Origin: Membranipora membranacea
Taxonomy: Eukaryota; Bryozoa; Gymnolaemata; Cheilostomatida; Membraniporidae
Direction: 5' to 3'
Length of the DNA stretch: 64,000 nucleotides
NCBI GenBank assembly: GCA_914767715.1
Contig: OU612070.1
Location: 12,479,501 to 12,543,500, forward strand
Below are positions 19,486 to 31,600 of the stretch, in pieces (within the stretch, counting starts at the first letter, position 1; each line of letters opens with the position of its first letter). The notes beneath the pieces are model-generated. The model was not told the origin of the DNA. It saw only the letters and a program-made list of their open reading frames with translations, and made no database searches. A program made the position numbers and the translations under genes.

Positions 19486-21108
19486 TCACTGGGCTGATGG
19501 ATTGGCTCCTGGGAGACGTTGCAGCAGATGGTGGTTGAGGGTAACAGCAGTGGCTTGCAGGAACTGCTCCATCATCTCAGCAGCATCATCGCCATCTGAA
19601 TCCAAGATCTGCTCCATTGCCTCTAGATCTTGGAGGCCGGAGGATCCAGGCTGCTCAGTCGCTACTGGAAGGAGACTGTGGAGACTCGGACAGCGTTGGC
19701 AACGGGCTTTGTCTTCCTCTCTGGCTCTCTGTGCCGGCATCGACAGTTCACCAGACTCTGTCTGGTGTCTTAGTCGTCCTATGGAGGCAGTTACTGGTGT
19801 TGATGCAGCGGCTGCAGCTCCATAGAATGATGATGCTGGTGGTGGGCTGGCTCGATGTTCTAGCTCCTCCTGCTGGCTGTCTGTCTGGCAGCCTTTCCTT
19901 TCCTTCCTCTCTTTCCTCTCCTCTTCCTGGTGGTGGTGGTGGTGGTGGTGGAGGAGGAGGAGATAACGCTTCTAGCTGCTGTCGACGATGATGGGGCTGA
20001 CGTCTTGGCTTTGGCCGCCTTCGACTGAGCCACTTTGGCTGCCAGCTGGTGCGACCTGCTTATAACCTGCGTTATAGCCGACGGGCCATGTGCTATTTTT
20101 TCGCTCTCCGCCATAGACCTGATGTATGCGGCGGTGATGGCCGCTTCTGCCACCTCAGCCGCCTGAGCCCCTGCAATGGCATCAACTGGGGGATCCTCAG
20201 TGGTTGGTAGCTGGTTAGTAGGCTGGACGTTGGTAGCCGCTGGTGTCACTTTAGCAGGACGCTCCTTGGCCAGGCCCTTCTTATTTCCCTTCTTTGCTAT
20301 AATAACAATAATACATTGAATAAATAACTGGTTTAATTACACAATATTATGCAAACCTATAGAGCCAGGGTGCCATCCGCATTCCGATTCCCAACAAAGT
20401 TGTATTGAAGAATTTAGTTTGCAAGATTAATTATTATGGAAAATAATACACACCTCCTTTAGGCATCGCCAGACAATAACTAGTTGTTGATGGCCCGTCC
20501 TTAGTAACTGCACGTCATCCGCAACAGGTCCTTGCTCCTGCTTGATGTTAATTATTTTTTCGTTCCTCACGATGGCCGTAACCATACCCCCCTGAGGGAT
20601 GGCCTTGCTTTTCGTCTTAGGAGTCTTAGGTGGAGGTGACTTAACAACCAAAGTATAGGTTGGTCGAGTTGGAGCAGCTGGAGCTGCTGCTGCTTCCGCA
20701 GCTTGCACTGATTCAGCTGTAAATAGAAAAAATAAACTGTTATATATCTCACATCAAAACTTTTACTTCGGCGGCTAATTTTTGTTAGCACTCTAAGTGG
20801 ATCACTCACCCCTCAATCCAAATATCAGTCTGCAGAAACTGCACACTCTTATACATTCATCAGGACGGTCTTTAGTTTAATTCCTGTTGCATTTTTTGCA
20901 AATTGCCATCTTAATTATTTTTACTATTTTTACCAAACTGTATCACTGGTGAATAAATTTACTGTGGTAAAGCACACTGATTGTAAAAAATAGTTTTTCA
21001 ACATTCCAGAATTTATGAGACATTGATGTGACGTATAAAATGTAATAAATAGTACTTACCGAGTACTCTCACAAGGTCCGAGTTGTACTTTCTTGTTGGA
21101 TACGCCAT
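19486..21108 (-). pseudogene. Zinc-ribbon gene, copy 2 (two frameshifting deletions)
   Basis: Exons are 21108-21060, 20923-20810, 20716-20454 and 20296-19486, with the same phase-1 splice sites as copy 1. Exons 1 and 2, including the C-x2-C pairs, are intact. Exon 3 has lost one base near 20,513. Exon 4 has lost 34 nt (the C-terminal side of the basic RKRRGKRGRKGK block), and the Ser/Thr repeat is shorter. Both changes shift the frame, so the full-length protein cannot be made. The promoter block is kept, so a truncated zinc-ribbon product is possible. Confidence 0.75.
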
Positions 21109-21324
21109 AATAATTGTTGAATTAGTTGAATAACGATAGATGAAGTTGAATAATAATGTTAATAATGGTTGATGCAGCAGCTAGAGTGTAGTAATAGAGT
21201 ATAGTAAGTTGTATAGAGTAAGTAGAGTAAGTAGCAGCGTATCCAGTTGATATCCGTGTTGTCTTAGTAATCCGAGAGTGTGGTTGTATGTGGTTGTGTG
21301 GAACGAACATACTATCGCTGTCAG

Positions 21325-21332
21325 TTTATATA
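21325..21332 (-). promoter_or_regulatory. TATA box of the zinc-ribbon gene, copy 2
   Basis: The minus strand reads TATATAAA then ACTGACAGCGATAG, about 220 bp upstream of the ATG at 21,108. It is a better TATA match than in copy 1. Confidence 0.5.
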
Positions 21333-21729
21333 CCTTGCTTCATCTTCGGCCTTATTCCTCTTTAAATTAGCAGACAAAATATAACATTAACTTGCTGATC
21401 AATATTATAAGCAGCCAGCTTACTGACGTGGTGGCTTGTGTGTGGTTAGAGTCGTGGCTAACTATTCCCTATAATAATACAGTTGCGATTACTAAATTGT
21501 GCAAATGTGCTGTTACGATAATAGATAATAATGAAATAAGGACACTGCTGACAAAGCTGGGCATTTCCCAGAATAGCCACCAGTCAAAAATTTAAATAGA
21601 GAGTTGTGGCATCAAAACATCTAGCCAGTAGCTTTGAATGGAGTTATATGAGCTCTCAAAATGTAGGGAGTATCTTTTTACCCGGCCATCCACCATTAGT
21701 GATGACTAATGCTGTTGGTGACCAATCAG

Positions 21730-22150
21730 GTGCCTTTAAAATCTAGCTGAGATCCAACATTCTCGATTTATTTTCCTCTGTGATGAATTCATTCACAGAG
21801 TTACCTTGTGGGACGAAAGATTGAAATTCAATCGGTGCTTTGTTTCACATGGTTTTGGTATCACATAAAGAGAAGATATTATCATATCATGTAGCGAAAG
21901 TGGGGGGGGGGGGGTTGTGAAAGGCCCTATAATTCTATTGTGTTGTTGTTCTTCTTTCAGCTTAGCCAATAGTGCAGCATTTGCTGGTCTGAGCCTCACT
22001 TCAGTGTTTGATATTGAGCAGCTCTCTTGAACGCCTAGTGAAAACCCATACGAGAACCCTTCTACCATAAATTATTTGTCAACACAACCCTCTAGTTCAA
22101 TTGCCAGTTTGGATGGGCTGACTGGAGCTTGTATCTTATACCTCTCAAAA
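21730..22150 (-). pseudogene. DIRS-like RT N-terminal remnant (copy 2)
   Basis: Same relic as 4,140-4,562: VEGFSYGFSLGVQ, NRIIGPFTTPPPP and the IPKP...HRL block, with a few substitutions. It is truncated at the same point, so the truncation predates the duplication. Confidence 0.6.
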
Positions 22151-22303
22151 TCTGAAAATTGAGGTTAACATTATGCAACTTGCTAGACACGTTTATTCCT
22201 GCGCCAATCATAAATGTGACCAAACCCCCCCTCCCACCATCCCGAGGAGGCCAACTAATGTGGCATTATTGACATCACCATGCACAGTTAAGAAGCCTTT
22301 TGT

Positions 22304-22440
22304 TTAGAGCATCTGTAGTCTTGGTGATTTGTGTTCAAACTTACAACCCTCATAAGAGTTAAATTTGTGACACAGCTTCCTTTTATGGGAGAGCTTGTCC
22401 CTCGATCTATCCTGGTGGCTGGTCTTTTTAGTGTGTTTCT
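22304..22440 (-). pseudogene. C-terminal end of the DIRS-like gag (copy 2)
   Basis: Only about 45 codons remain (KKTSHQDRSRDKLSHKRKLC, then the CxxxH zinc segment). The rest was removed by a deletion of about 880 bp that joins the equivalent of 4,848 to the equivalent of 5,737. Confidence 0.65.
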
Positions 22441-23082
22441 GCACAGAAAATAAAATGATGAATGAGTGAGGTCCGACTAATACGGAATTTTGATCTGCTG
22501 GTCTGCTGTTATCACCAAAGGTTGTGGTGGGTTGCCCATACAATTATGGCCTGGAGATATCGAGCTGCCTTTCAGTAACCGTGGTCAGTTAGGTGAGTGC
22601 TGTCTCTGTTTCTCCACGGTTGCCTTGTATCCCAGAGCCACAAGGTTACCGCCTCATCCCCCAAGTGTCTCAGCTCCATTATGGATGCGAACTCCCTGGC
22701 TCTCACATTGTACTGTTGGTTGGTCCTTGCTCACGTTCTATTTTCTCAATACGACTAATTGCTTTAGAAATTGTATGGTTGAGTTGATTGAATTTCTTCT
22801 CCATAAACCAATATCCCTGTTTTCCGTTAGCTTATCCATGATTTATTGCAAAGCCAGCCGTTTTGTGGTTACTGGTGATGGTTTGGTTAATTGTAACAAT
22901 CCATGTATCAACAGGCGATAAGATTGGATTGGTACATGAAAATTGAGATGTTGCAACAATGATAATATGCACTGATAATGATGAAATCACAGGGTCCTCG
23001 CTTGACAGAGTAGTGCATGTATTAAACTTGAAAATTACTTATTGTGAAGCAAGCGAACCAGAGTTTGTGAGGAACAACATAC

Positions 23083-23176
23083 CTATCTCAGCAGTACTGG
23101 CCATCAGCTTTTCCAGTCTTTCTATTCCACCAGCCGCCGTAAGATCGTCATTGATGCGGTCGAACTCATGACCCAT
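23083..23176 (-). CDS. Exon-like fragment (copy 2)
   Basis: Same peptide and GTATGT donor as 6,379-6,472 in copy 1; unchanged apart from silent or minor changes in the flanks. Confidence 0.4.
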
Positions 23177-23415
23177 GTATTAGATGTGGGTGTAATAATT
23201 GCTATAACCTATACTTCTTTACACATCTAATAGATGGCATTATACGATACAGAAACACTTAATAATGTGTGTGCTGTTACTTTTCTAATTACCAGGATTG
23301 GCGTAAAGAATCACCAATACTGCAGCTTCCTGCTTCATTTACTTTTTGACAAAATTATCATCATGCTAGGATTACCACATATATCTATCTTCATTTCAAA
23401 TAATAATGTACACAC

Positions 23416-23538
23416 CTCCTCTGAAAACCGATCAAACTCGTTGGTCAAGATCTTGAACAACCACAAATGTCTCTCTGAAAACGTCTCTACCAGAAGTTTT
23501 CTCCTCTTCTCCGGTGGTGCGCGTCTTGATCTCTTTCA
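23416..23538 (-). CDS. Exon of an unrecognised gene (only in copy 2)
   Basis: The exon lies between a polypyrimidine-preceded TATAG acceptor and a GTGTGT donor. One frame reads KRSRRAPPEKRRKLLVETFS then ERHLWLFKILTNEFDRFSEE: a basic start and a helix with aromatic residues. The frame does not join in phase to the exon at 23,983-24,166, so a small indel or another exon between them is likely. Confidence 0.4.
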
Positions 23539-23982
23539 CTATAAAAAAAACAAGCAAACCAAATTTAATCTGTGTAGTAATCATGGGCAGCCGCATGATG
23601 TTACCTAGTAATATCGAACAATATAAATACTGATATAATCAGATATATTGGTTATCAAATGGTGCTTATTCTGTAGGATCTGCCTGGGTTATTCTTAGAT
23701 TGTGAATTGCTAGCTTCTCGGCCTATTGCTGGCTAAGATCAAAGTGTCACTGCCAATGGCCGATTAGTGGAAGTTCAGTTTTGGCAGCTTGCTGCACACC
23801 CACGTTCAGGAGCTCTTCTATGGCCTCAAATTTAGGATGCATTCTTGTTTTCTAGGATGTATCACATTCTCAGTATGAGGATTTAGGGCACCTTGCGTCC
23901 CTATTTAGGGACAGCCCAATCTTCTTCTTCTTACTAAACAGCAAGATCCGCCTGTGACTTTACTTTACAAATAAACTATTAC

Positions 23983-24166
23983 CTTTCATCTCATAGAGCT
24001 CATTTCCTGGCGTGTCAACAGCAACCTGTGCCTCGGCAGCCTTCCTCTTTTTTCCCTTGTTCTGGGCACTGCACCTCAGTTTAAGCTCGTCTGGTAGGTT
24101 TCTATTGGCATTTTCAAACGCCTCGTTCAGCTGTCCACTTGGTGATCTCCGGTTAAAAAAATATAT
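23983..24166 (-). CDS. Exon of an unrecognised gene (copy 2)
   Basis: The acceptor is TTACAG and the donor AAAG|GTAATAG. The 61-codon frame includes RRSPSGQLNEAFENANRNLP, a Cys and a KGKKRKAAEAQ basic segment. The composition fits a nuclear or coiled-coil protein. The family is unknown. The exon is largely deleted in copy 1. Confidence 0.45.
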
Positions 24167-24492
24167 CTGTAATGAAATTATTGAACATTGCACTCAAGTG
24201 TAGCGATATTTGCTCGACTCTCAGTCCTGAAACCAGAATGATTTTAATGAGCAGTAAACAGCAGTAAACTCATCTGAACAATGCAAAGAACTGAACATTT
24301 AATATAAATTGTCATAATTGTTCGAATCCCGCTCAGTGATAGAATATATTTTGTAAATGAGCTGTTAATGATTGGATTGGTTGTCACTGGGATGTCTATG
24401 AATTCGCAACATACAAACTGCCAGATTTAAAGTCAGCGACACGAAACAAGATGAAAAATCGCCAAAAACTGTCGTAGCCAGATTTGAATTAC

Positions 24493-24762
24493 AAAAGTTG
24501 GTTTATCTGGGGTAGAGTTGTCGTCTCTCAGCGAAGGGAACTGGGTCATGATCTTCTCACCAACATGCTGAATTATGTCTGGCACCACATGTTGGTTACC
24601 AAACCGCTCTGTATATTTCTGCACCACATATGGAACATATAATCTCTGAAGCCGTGTCCTCAATTTCTTTGGTACTGGTTCAACATGTTTATATCTCTCT
24701 ATCTCCTCGCTGCTAAATTGCCCCTGAAGACGATCCTGGGCTCCCAGCTTCAGTGAGTTAAT
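24493..24762 (-). CDS. 90-codon exon of an unrecognised gene (copy 2, open)
   Basis: The acceptor is CTGTAG at 24,764. The frame reads NSLKLGAQDRLQGQFSSEEI, ERYKHVEPVPKKLRTRLQRL, YVPYVVQKYTERFGNQHVVP and so on to KPTF at the donor. The copy-2 donor has weakened to GTAATT, whereas copy 1 has GTAAGT at this site. The predicted fold is all helical. Neither duplicate has a full set of good exons. Confidence 0.5.
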
Positions 24763-25009
24763 CTACAGATGAGTTAAAAACTTGTGAAACCATGTACAAG
24801 TTAGAAACTTTGTGTGAAAACGAAGGAAATAGAAAGCTACAGTTAATTGTATAAATACTTATTAAATTTATATGTGACGGTGGCTCCAAAGCACCAGTCG
24901 ATGATCAACAAAAACATAAAATGTACAATTTAAATCTGCTATACGCACTGACAAACATAGGGAAAATACTAAAAAAATGATCCGCATTTTGCAGGTGACG
25001 CAATTTAAT

Positions 25010-25275
25010 TCTTGTCTACCTCCTGCTCTCCTTGCTATGTATAAATCCGCACTTGACAATGTTTTCTGTACTGGCTTGTGGCTATGAGGGTTCACTCGCT
25101 TTTTTGCTTCAGTTGAGACTGGATAAGGTTTTGGCTGACATCTCAGCAATGTGTATTGCAATATTTGGTGAGCATAGTTTATAGTATACCGTACTTTGTG
25201 TATTTGCACTTGACAGCGCTATCATGGCGCTGTTTCTCTTCTCTTCTCCTTGCTGAGAGGACTTTGCTGGTGATC
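25010..25275 (-). pseudogene. Frameshifted copy of the 7,577-7,850 exon
   Basis: The acceptor TTCAG is kept. An extra base near 25,126 and loss of 16 nt near 25,060 break the frame that is open in copy 1. Confidence 0.55.
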
Positions 25276-25505
25276 CTGAACGTAGAAACCAAAGGAAAAA
25301 TAGAATTATGCCAACCAGGATGATAAATATGCATTATCACAAGAACTTTCAGCTGGCAACTCAAAGCGTGTGATAATAATAGCAAAGAACACATTCTCAA
25401 TTCAGAACACAGAGGTGGTAATTTATCCATTCAATACTGTGATTATATTCCCTTTAACTGGTACACACTACTGTAGAGTGGAGCAAGAAAAGTAGGTAAC
25501 TCTCC

Positions 25506-25855
25506 TCCTACAACAGGGCTGCCCAACGAGTGGCCCTGGGGCCCCCGACCTAATTTTATGCGGCCCCCATCCCGTCTGAGAAAATCGTGTAGTTGCGAAA
25601 CCTATATTTATTACATTCCTCATTTGTACAATAATAAGGAACGCTCTACATCTAGTCACAGTATTTTGGAATTCCCCAACCATTGCATTTGAGTGAGCTC
25701 CAATAATTAGATTCCCCACTGCAGAGATGAAAATACCGCACACCCGTATATGAATGTTTGATTTATGGCAAGGTTGCGGGCCCTCAGGGACAATATTGCA
25801 ATATGTGGATGCGGCCCCCCCAATGAAAAGGTAGGGCACCCGGCCTGTCCTTCAA
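25506..25855. mobile_element. hAT-type MITE (334 bp) with imperfect 8-bp target duplication
   Basis: The element proper is 25,514-25,847. It starts CAGGGCTGCCCAAC and ends (reverse complement) CAGGCCGGGTGCCCTAC, with GGCCCC-rich subterminal sequence as in many hAT elements. Flanks are TCCTACAA and TCCTTCAA (7 of 8 match). The minus-strand ORF inside it has no transposase similarity that I can see. It sits a few bases past the foldback insertion point, in the other duplicate. Confidence 0.7.
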
Positions 25856-26689
25856 GCTGCAGAGGGGTGCTGGTTTCGGAGGTTTAGTGCGAACATTTAT
25901 TGGGGCAGTCAAAATTATTTGATTTGATTTTTTTTATTATCATTTTGTTATATTCTTTCTGTGTGTGTGCTAGGAGGAGGCAGTGTTTTTTGCTTAATGT
26001 AAGGCAATAGCGATGAATATGTATAGCAAAATTCAGACAGAAAGATGATATATACTGCCATGTTGGTTGGCTCTCCACTCAACACTGACAAACTTTGAGT
26101 AATTACATCAACAAAAAAATGTCCCAATACAATGTGAGAACTTCATAATATATAGGTATAGGTACCTCCTTTTTCTCTTATTGGGCTCTTTTATCTGTGG
26201 AGAATTCTTCAGATGCTGTTATTTTTGACCTGTGGCCAGCTTCTGCTTTTTCTGAAAACTGATTAGTAGATGTTGCCTGTATTTATTATTGCCAATTCCA
26301 TCCACATATTGTACCTAAATTCTTTGCAGCCGAACACAGAGCTGCTTTGATGCACATGTAGAGGCATCCCTCTACTGTGATATATCAGGATCACTTACTC
26401 GCCCAACCAGTCTGTCTTGGCATCCAAGTTCGCTAACGGAGATAATTTTGACCATAATTGCACTCACAGTGAGCAGCTGTATCTTTCTTCTTTACTGTAG
26501 CCGCTACTCCATTGTTGTTAGTCGCGGCATCTGTTTACCCATTGAGATTTTCCTGGTAGCGCTAGAATTGTGCTAGCCTTCGGGGTACTTGTAGGCTTAG
26601 GTGTGTTTTAATTATTCTTTGGCGTCTTTGGAAGTTTAGATAATCTATGAACAATTGAGCTTGATTCTTCGAAGTCGGTCTGGATTTTC
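25856..26689. other. No supported gene
   Basis: AT-rich sequence, short ORFs only. Confidence 0.4.
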
Positions 26690-27115
26690 CCACAACACAG
26701 TTTTCCCCATACGCTTATTTTTCCTGGTTTTTTCAGCAACATGTTTTCCCGACAGACTGATTATCCCCACAATTTATTGTCTCCAGTAACAGGGTTTTCC
26801 CCGCAGCCTACTTTTCCAACATCCTGACTTTCCCCACATCCTGGATTTCCCCACATAATGGATTATCCCAGAGCTCGGTTCTTCTAGCCACAGGGTTTTT
26901 CCATCAACAGGGTTTTTCCAGCAACAGGGGTTTCCTCGCATTCTTGATTTCCCAACGGTTTCCCAACATCATGGATTTCCTTATAGCTCAGCTTTCTAGC
27001 CACGGGGTTTTACCCACATCCTGGTTTTTTAATAGCTTGTTTTCCCAAATTGTTTTTTCAACAACAGGGTTTTCCCCACTGTATAGTTTTCCCGACAGCA
27101 GGGATTTCTTCATAG
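26690..27115. repeat. GGTTTTCCCCACAGC minisatellite, array 2
   Basis: Same unit as array 1 but more degenerate, with the GTTTTCCC core about every 20 bp. It is followed by the same flanking sequence as array 1. Confidence 0.8.
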
Positions 27116-27194
27116 TTGGGATCTTAATGTCACTGCACTCCGCTGACATTGTTTTTTCTTGTAAAATCAAATTGATGGTTTTCATTGCGGCAGC

Positions 27195-27450
27195 CTTTGA
27201 TATTTTTTCTGACAGCCACATCACTTCCTTCTTCTCTGTGGTCTGACTGGACTGGCTGTCACACATTATTCAACAGCAACCATGCATTTAACTGTTTTTT
27301 GTTTACCCTTTCTTCCTCTAGCAAGTAATGAGGCACTAGGCCTTCTCCTTTATCAGGTCATTTGGTGCTATGTGTTCCATTTTCTCAAATTTCCGTATAG
27401 TGGAATCCCTTTGATGGCTATTTTTTTTTCTGATAACCTAATTTTTGTTT
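27195..27450. repeat. Dispersed repeat flanking the minisatellite, copy B
   Basis: Matches 15,910-16,160. On the minus strand both copies can be read as TTEKKEVMWLSE followed by divergent sequence, so the repeat may once have been coding. Confidence 0.6.
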
Positions 27451-28095
27451 TTGATTTTCTCTGCGATCGAATTTTATAACTGGTGATATTTATGGATTCG
27501 CTAGGAAAACAACAGCACAGGTTGAGATTCAAAGCGTAAGCGATTCCCTTCGACTCAAATTAGAGTCTTTCCCCTTGGTACAACTTGTAGGTCTTATGTG
27601 GATACTTATTTGTAGCTAGCTAATTGATCTAATCTATCTACACCTACCATGAATTTATTATAATCAACTATATAGGATGATTTGTCAACATTTATAAAGC
27701 CAGTGGATTCTTTTCCCGAGAGGATTGTGCCCCAGTGGTACTGATGCTGGCCATGGATAATAGGACATGAACACTTTTGACATCATGTCAAGCAAATGCA
27801 GTCATGTGATCTGTGCTCCAGTATTTAGCTGCCTCCCCCTTTTCAATTCCAATGTGTCTGTCTATATGGCAGCACTTTTCTTCACATTATTCGCCCTGTA
27901 TTCGTTCTGGTTACCTACTGACCTTTTACATATTACAATTTCAAGAGAGGGGAAATGAGAAAGGGAATAAATAAGAATGCCCAAAGAACAGGTGAAAGTA
28001 AAGTATCCTTACTTTGTATCTGTGCATTGGTTACTTCAGCTGATGCACATAAAGTGCACCTTGGTGTTGTTGCTATCTTGCAGACGTGATTTTAC
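27451..28095. other. No supported gene
   Basis: Short ORFs only; none with domain or splice support. Confidence 0.4.
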
Positions 28096-28290
28096 TCAGA
28101 GGTGTGCTAGGTCCAAATTGGCTGTCATCAGGAATAAGATTAGTGGTGTGGGGCCTCTGAGTGAGACTCTTGGTGTGGTGTCAGCTGGTGTGGAGGGGCT
28201 ATCATCTGACAATGAGGCATAAGGTGATAGAGACCTTCTCCGCTTTGTCAGTGGCGAAATTTTCGCTTCTTTATAACTAAAGAACCCCCC
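28096..28290 (-). CDS. Possible exon rich in Ser/Pro/Arg
   Basis: The minus strand reads SPLTKRRRSLSPYASLSDDS and PSTPADTTPRVSLRGPTP before a stop at 28,096. Upstream is a poly-C/G tract and a TTTAG that does not give a clean phase to the exon at 28,517-28,682. Uncertain. Confidence 0.3.
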   Translation of the reverse strand, partial: GGFFSYKEAKISPLTKRRRSLSPYASLSDDSPSTPADTTPRVSLRGPTPLILFLMTANLDLAHL

Positions 28291-28516
28291 CCCCCCCAAC
28301 CGAACAAAGATTGCCAAGACAGTCTAGTAAAAAGGTAATAACATAGTAATATCATATGCCATCATGAGATCAGATACCACATTATTTTCAAGGTAAACTA
28401 TTAACGAGAAATCAGGACGAGTTCCATAAATTTAGTGACAAAGATACGGTGGTAGCAGACTCTGTTTAGTAAAAGAAAAGGCCTATGAGGTTGCATTAAT
28501 GAGATAAATTTCTTAC

Positions 28517-28682
28517 CAGCTCCTTCCTCTCCTTCTCCCTTGGGTTATAATCGACCACTTCCTCCCCGGACTTGAAGTATGAGATTGTTCCTGATTCATT
28601 CTGAACGTTCTTCTCCGCTGTCAGCTGTGCTACCATATCTGTTAACTTCAACAGCTGCTTCCCGATTATTACAAAAAGTTCC
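28517..28682 (-). CDS. Well-bounded exon of an unrecognised gene
   Basis: The acceptor is TTTAG and the donor CTG|GTAAGA. After one leading base there are exactly 55 codons (phase 1 in, phase 0 out): ELFVIIGKQLLKLTDMVAQL, then TAEKNVQNESGTISYFKSGE and a highly charged end, REKERKEL. It starts amphipathic and helical, then becomes charged. No family recognised. Confidence 0.5.
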
Positions 28683-28689
28683 CTAAACT

Positions 28690-31600
28690 AATGGAATGAT
28701 AGAAAATCAGAATCTGTACAGTATCAAACAGGTCTACATCAGGGTAGGTAGGTAATATCTACACCGTGACTCTACAGTAACTATACTAAAAGTTAAAAAG
28801 CTTCCTCCCTTTGTTCGAATGCTACATCTTCGAGAACTTTAAACAGACTCTTATCAGATAATGCATCTCAGTGATGTGGGCGAATCCGGTTGATGAAATT
28901 ACACACCTAATTATTCCCCTATATTTCGGAGGGCATTTGACAATTGAGCTGTTCAAGAGAAAGTGCACTTGAGAAAGTCTACCCGTAGATGTTGTTTCGG
29001 TTTTCCAACATTTTATCATGCGTTTCATAACTCAGACAGACCAAATTCATGTAATCGAGCAGGAACCTAGTGACACAACCAAATATTGTAGATAGCGGAC
29101 TTTCAATGACCATCTCACTCTCTTTGATTGAAGGTCTAAAAATTGAATTTAATGGAAAAAGTAAATTGAAAAGCGAGAAAACTCATGAAATGTGAATTCA
29201 CTCACTTATTCAGGGACCACAACTGCTAATACCAAATGTAACCTAATGTAACCAAATTCAGGAGTGTGTTCAATTTTATGTCGACCTAAATTTTGGGGTT
29301 TGGCTTTGTCGGAATCCAAATGGAATCTTAAACACGAATCACTAGAACTCGAGTTACGTACAGGAAGATAGCGTCATATCACTCTGTTTTTCTTGATAAC
29401 CAGATTTGTGTTTTTGGCCGTCCGCAACTTTATTTTCCGACAGCCACAACACTTCTTGTCTGTGGCCATCTAAATACCAGCCCGACTCTTTTAATTCTGA
29501 CCATTAGGGACAAGCACTTCACCCTTGCCAAATGGCGCACTGATCGCATCTCCAGATCTAGCCTTTCTTGAAAAGATTTTACTCCTTGTTGTTTGTGGCT
29601 TCTTCCAATCTTGCATATTTGATATGACCCACAATCAATATAAGGAAAAATAGAATCTTGTTGTTTACCTTGTTCTATTCCTACATTGTTAGGTATCGGT
29701 TTACCCTGCTCATCCCTTTCTTTTTTCTACAACAGGACACCCTGACAATAGCAAAGTCCTTAACTTCCCCCTCGATCAATTTTTATGGATACGAACTGAT
29801 GAGTTTAGTGGTTGTACTCTCCTGTCTTCTAGTCGGGGGGAACTCCCGGTAAATTGACATATTCAACTCACAAGCTTGGGAAACCGGATGAAACGCGGCA
29901 GTTCAAATGTGGCATGCGAATTTGAATGAATTTGAATAAACCATGAAAGTATTTATAAAATCCCCATGCACATGCTAATTCAAGTCAGCATTGTACATGT
30001 TGATGATCACTAACCAATGCATGCAAGTCGTGTAAGTACAATCTCAGTATACTATATTTATAACGATGGATGCCTTCGCTTGCAGGAATATAGTCTGAGC
30101 CCCCAGACTTGAGTTTGAGAAAGAATGAGGCACCAGATTATGTCACATGATCTGTCATGAGCTTAAAGCTATGTGGTATCGATTTTAATCAGACACAAAT
30201 AAACACAGCCCATCGTTTATCTGTCGATTATTAGTGGCATGAGGGCAAAGCTCACTTAGCAAACAGTGTAATTATGAGCTCATTTTATGGTCAGCACTAA
30301 GGAAAGCTTAGGGATTAGCCACACACAAGCCTTATTATCTGATGGTCACCATTGAAAACAGCTACTCCGAGATCAGTTCTACGATAGCTTTCAGACGATA
30401 AACATCAGGCAAGAGTGGACAGTGGTAAAGTGGAAACTGCAAATTCACTATGTGACAAATTGCTACTAGTTTACTAAAAACGTACCAAGAATGCGACCAC
30501 CTTATTACTGATTGTGTTTCTTCTGGTGTAGGAGGCTGATTTGACCTGACGATTGCTCAGGCGATAATTTGGCTGCTGTGTTGAAAGATAGAAAGTCGAT
30601 GAACCATCTTTGGTGAGTTTATGCAGATGTAACCACATTCTGAAGTGTTTTGAACACAATGCGCTCTATCCATACGCTTGAATTTGTTTTTCTCTCAGAG
30701 GCCATCAACGGGATTGATACTATTTTTGAGCAAAGGGGAGATATTGTTCCGGTGATATGAATCTATGTCTTTTCGTACTTGTTCACTTTCGTACTGACCA
30801 GTTCGTACTTCCTGTATGAATGCGCAGGCGCAGTCTTTTACCTAATAGTGTGAGTGATGAAGGAGACATAATTTTTAACTGTAAAATGTAATGTAAATGT
30901 AAGTCACTTAGCAGCTCTAGAGCTATCTTACAGTAAATGAAATAAATTACATAGTAACATACACATGAAATTATAGATATCTCATAAACTAGTTGATGTA
31001 CATGCCTGCAACCAGCCTGCCTTGACAATCTTCCCAGATGAAATGTTCTACCAACACTTACTAGTCGGAGTTTACTACTAACATTGATTCTTTTGCTTCA
31101 TAATACTAGTTAGTCATATCACAATGATGATGATAATCATGGGGTATCATTCAATTGCCTCTGTATTCCAGAAGCTTACATGCATGATGCTTAGAGCTCA
31201 TTCATGTTAGCCTGTATTGACAATATCCACTTGCTTGTAACTCCAGATGCTTTGTTTGCGGTTGAATTGCTATGTCATTATTACATACAGCTTCGCTTGA
31301 ATATAGCTGTGACCAAGGAGTCAAATCATTATTGTGATTGTGGTTTGCCTTGCTCTTTAGATGATGGTCAGCAAGGATTGCCAGTGTGTTTGTAGTCACA
31401 ACTTTTTAGGAGTTCTTGCGGATGTCACTTGGTACTGATAAGCAATAATAATTGATTTACTTTGAAGAAACTTGGTATGAGGTGCTCATCATGGTAGTGC
31501 TGAGCAGTATAAACAAGCTAAGTGTATGTCATAAAATGCAGAAACAATCTAAACAACTAAAATATTTAAATCAATTTGCGACGGAACTATTTATAAAAAT

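Larger units (their letters stand above)
19474..25480 (-). repeat. Segmental duplication, copy 2
   Basis: Matches 1-8,105. It has lost about 1.65 kb after 21,336, about 80 bp at 21,361, about 33 bp near 21,543 and about 0.88 kb at 22,437. It has about 0.75 kb (23,350-24,103) that copy 1 lost. It ends where copy 1 ends, at the foldback insertion site, and runs a few dozen bases further to the hAT MITE. Confidence 0.92.

Noticed and set aside
19502-19991. Plus-strand ORFs with a poly-Gly end
   Set aside because: Same antisense shadows in copy 2.
25468-25839. 123-codon minus-strand ORF as a hAT transposase fragment
   Set aside because: It spans the MITE from end to end, has no DDE-like or zf-BED pattern, and the element is only 334 bp long.
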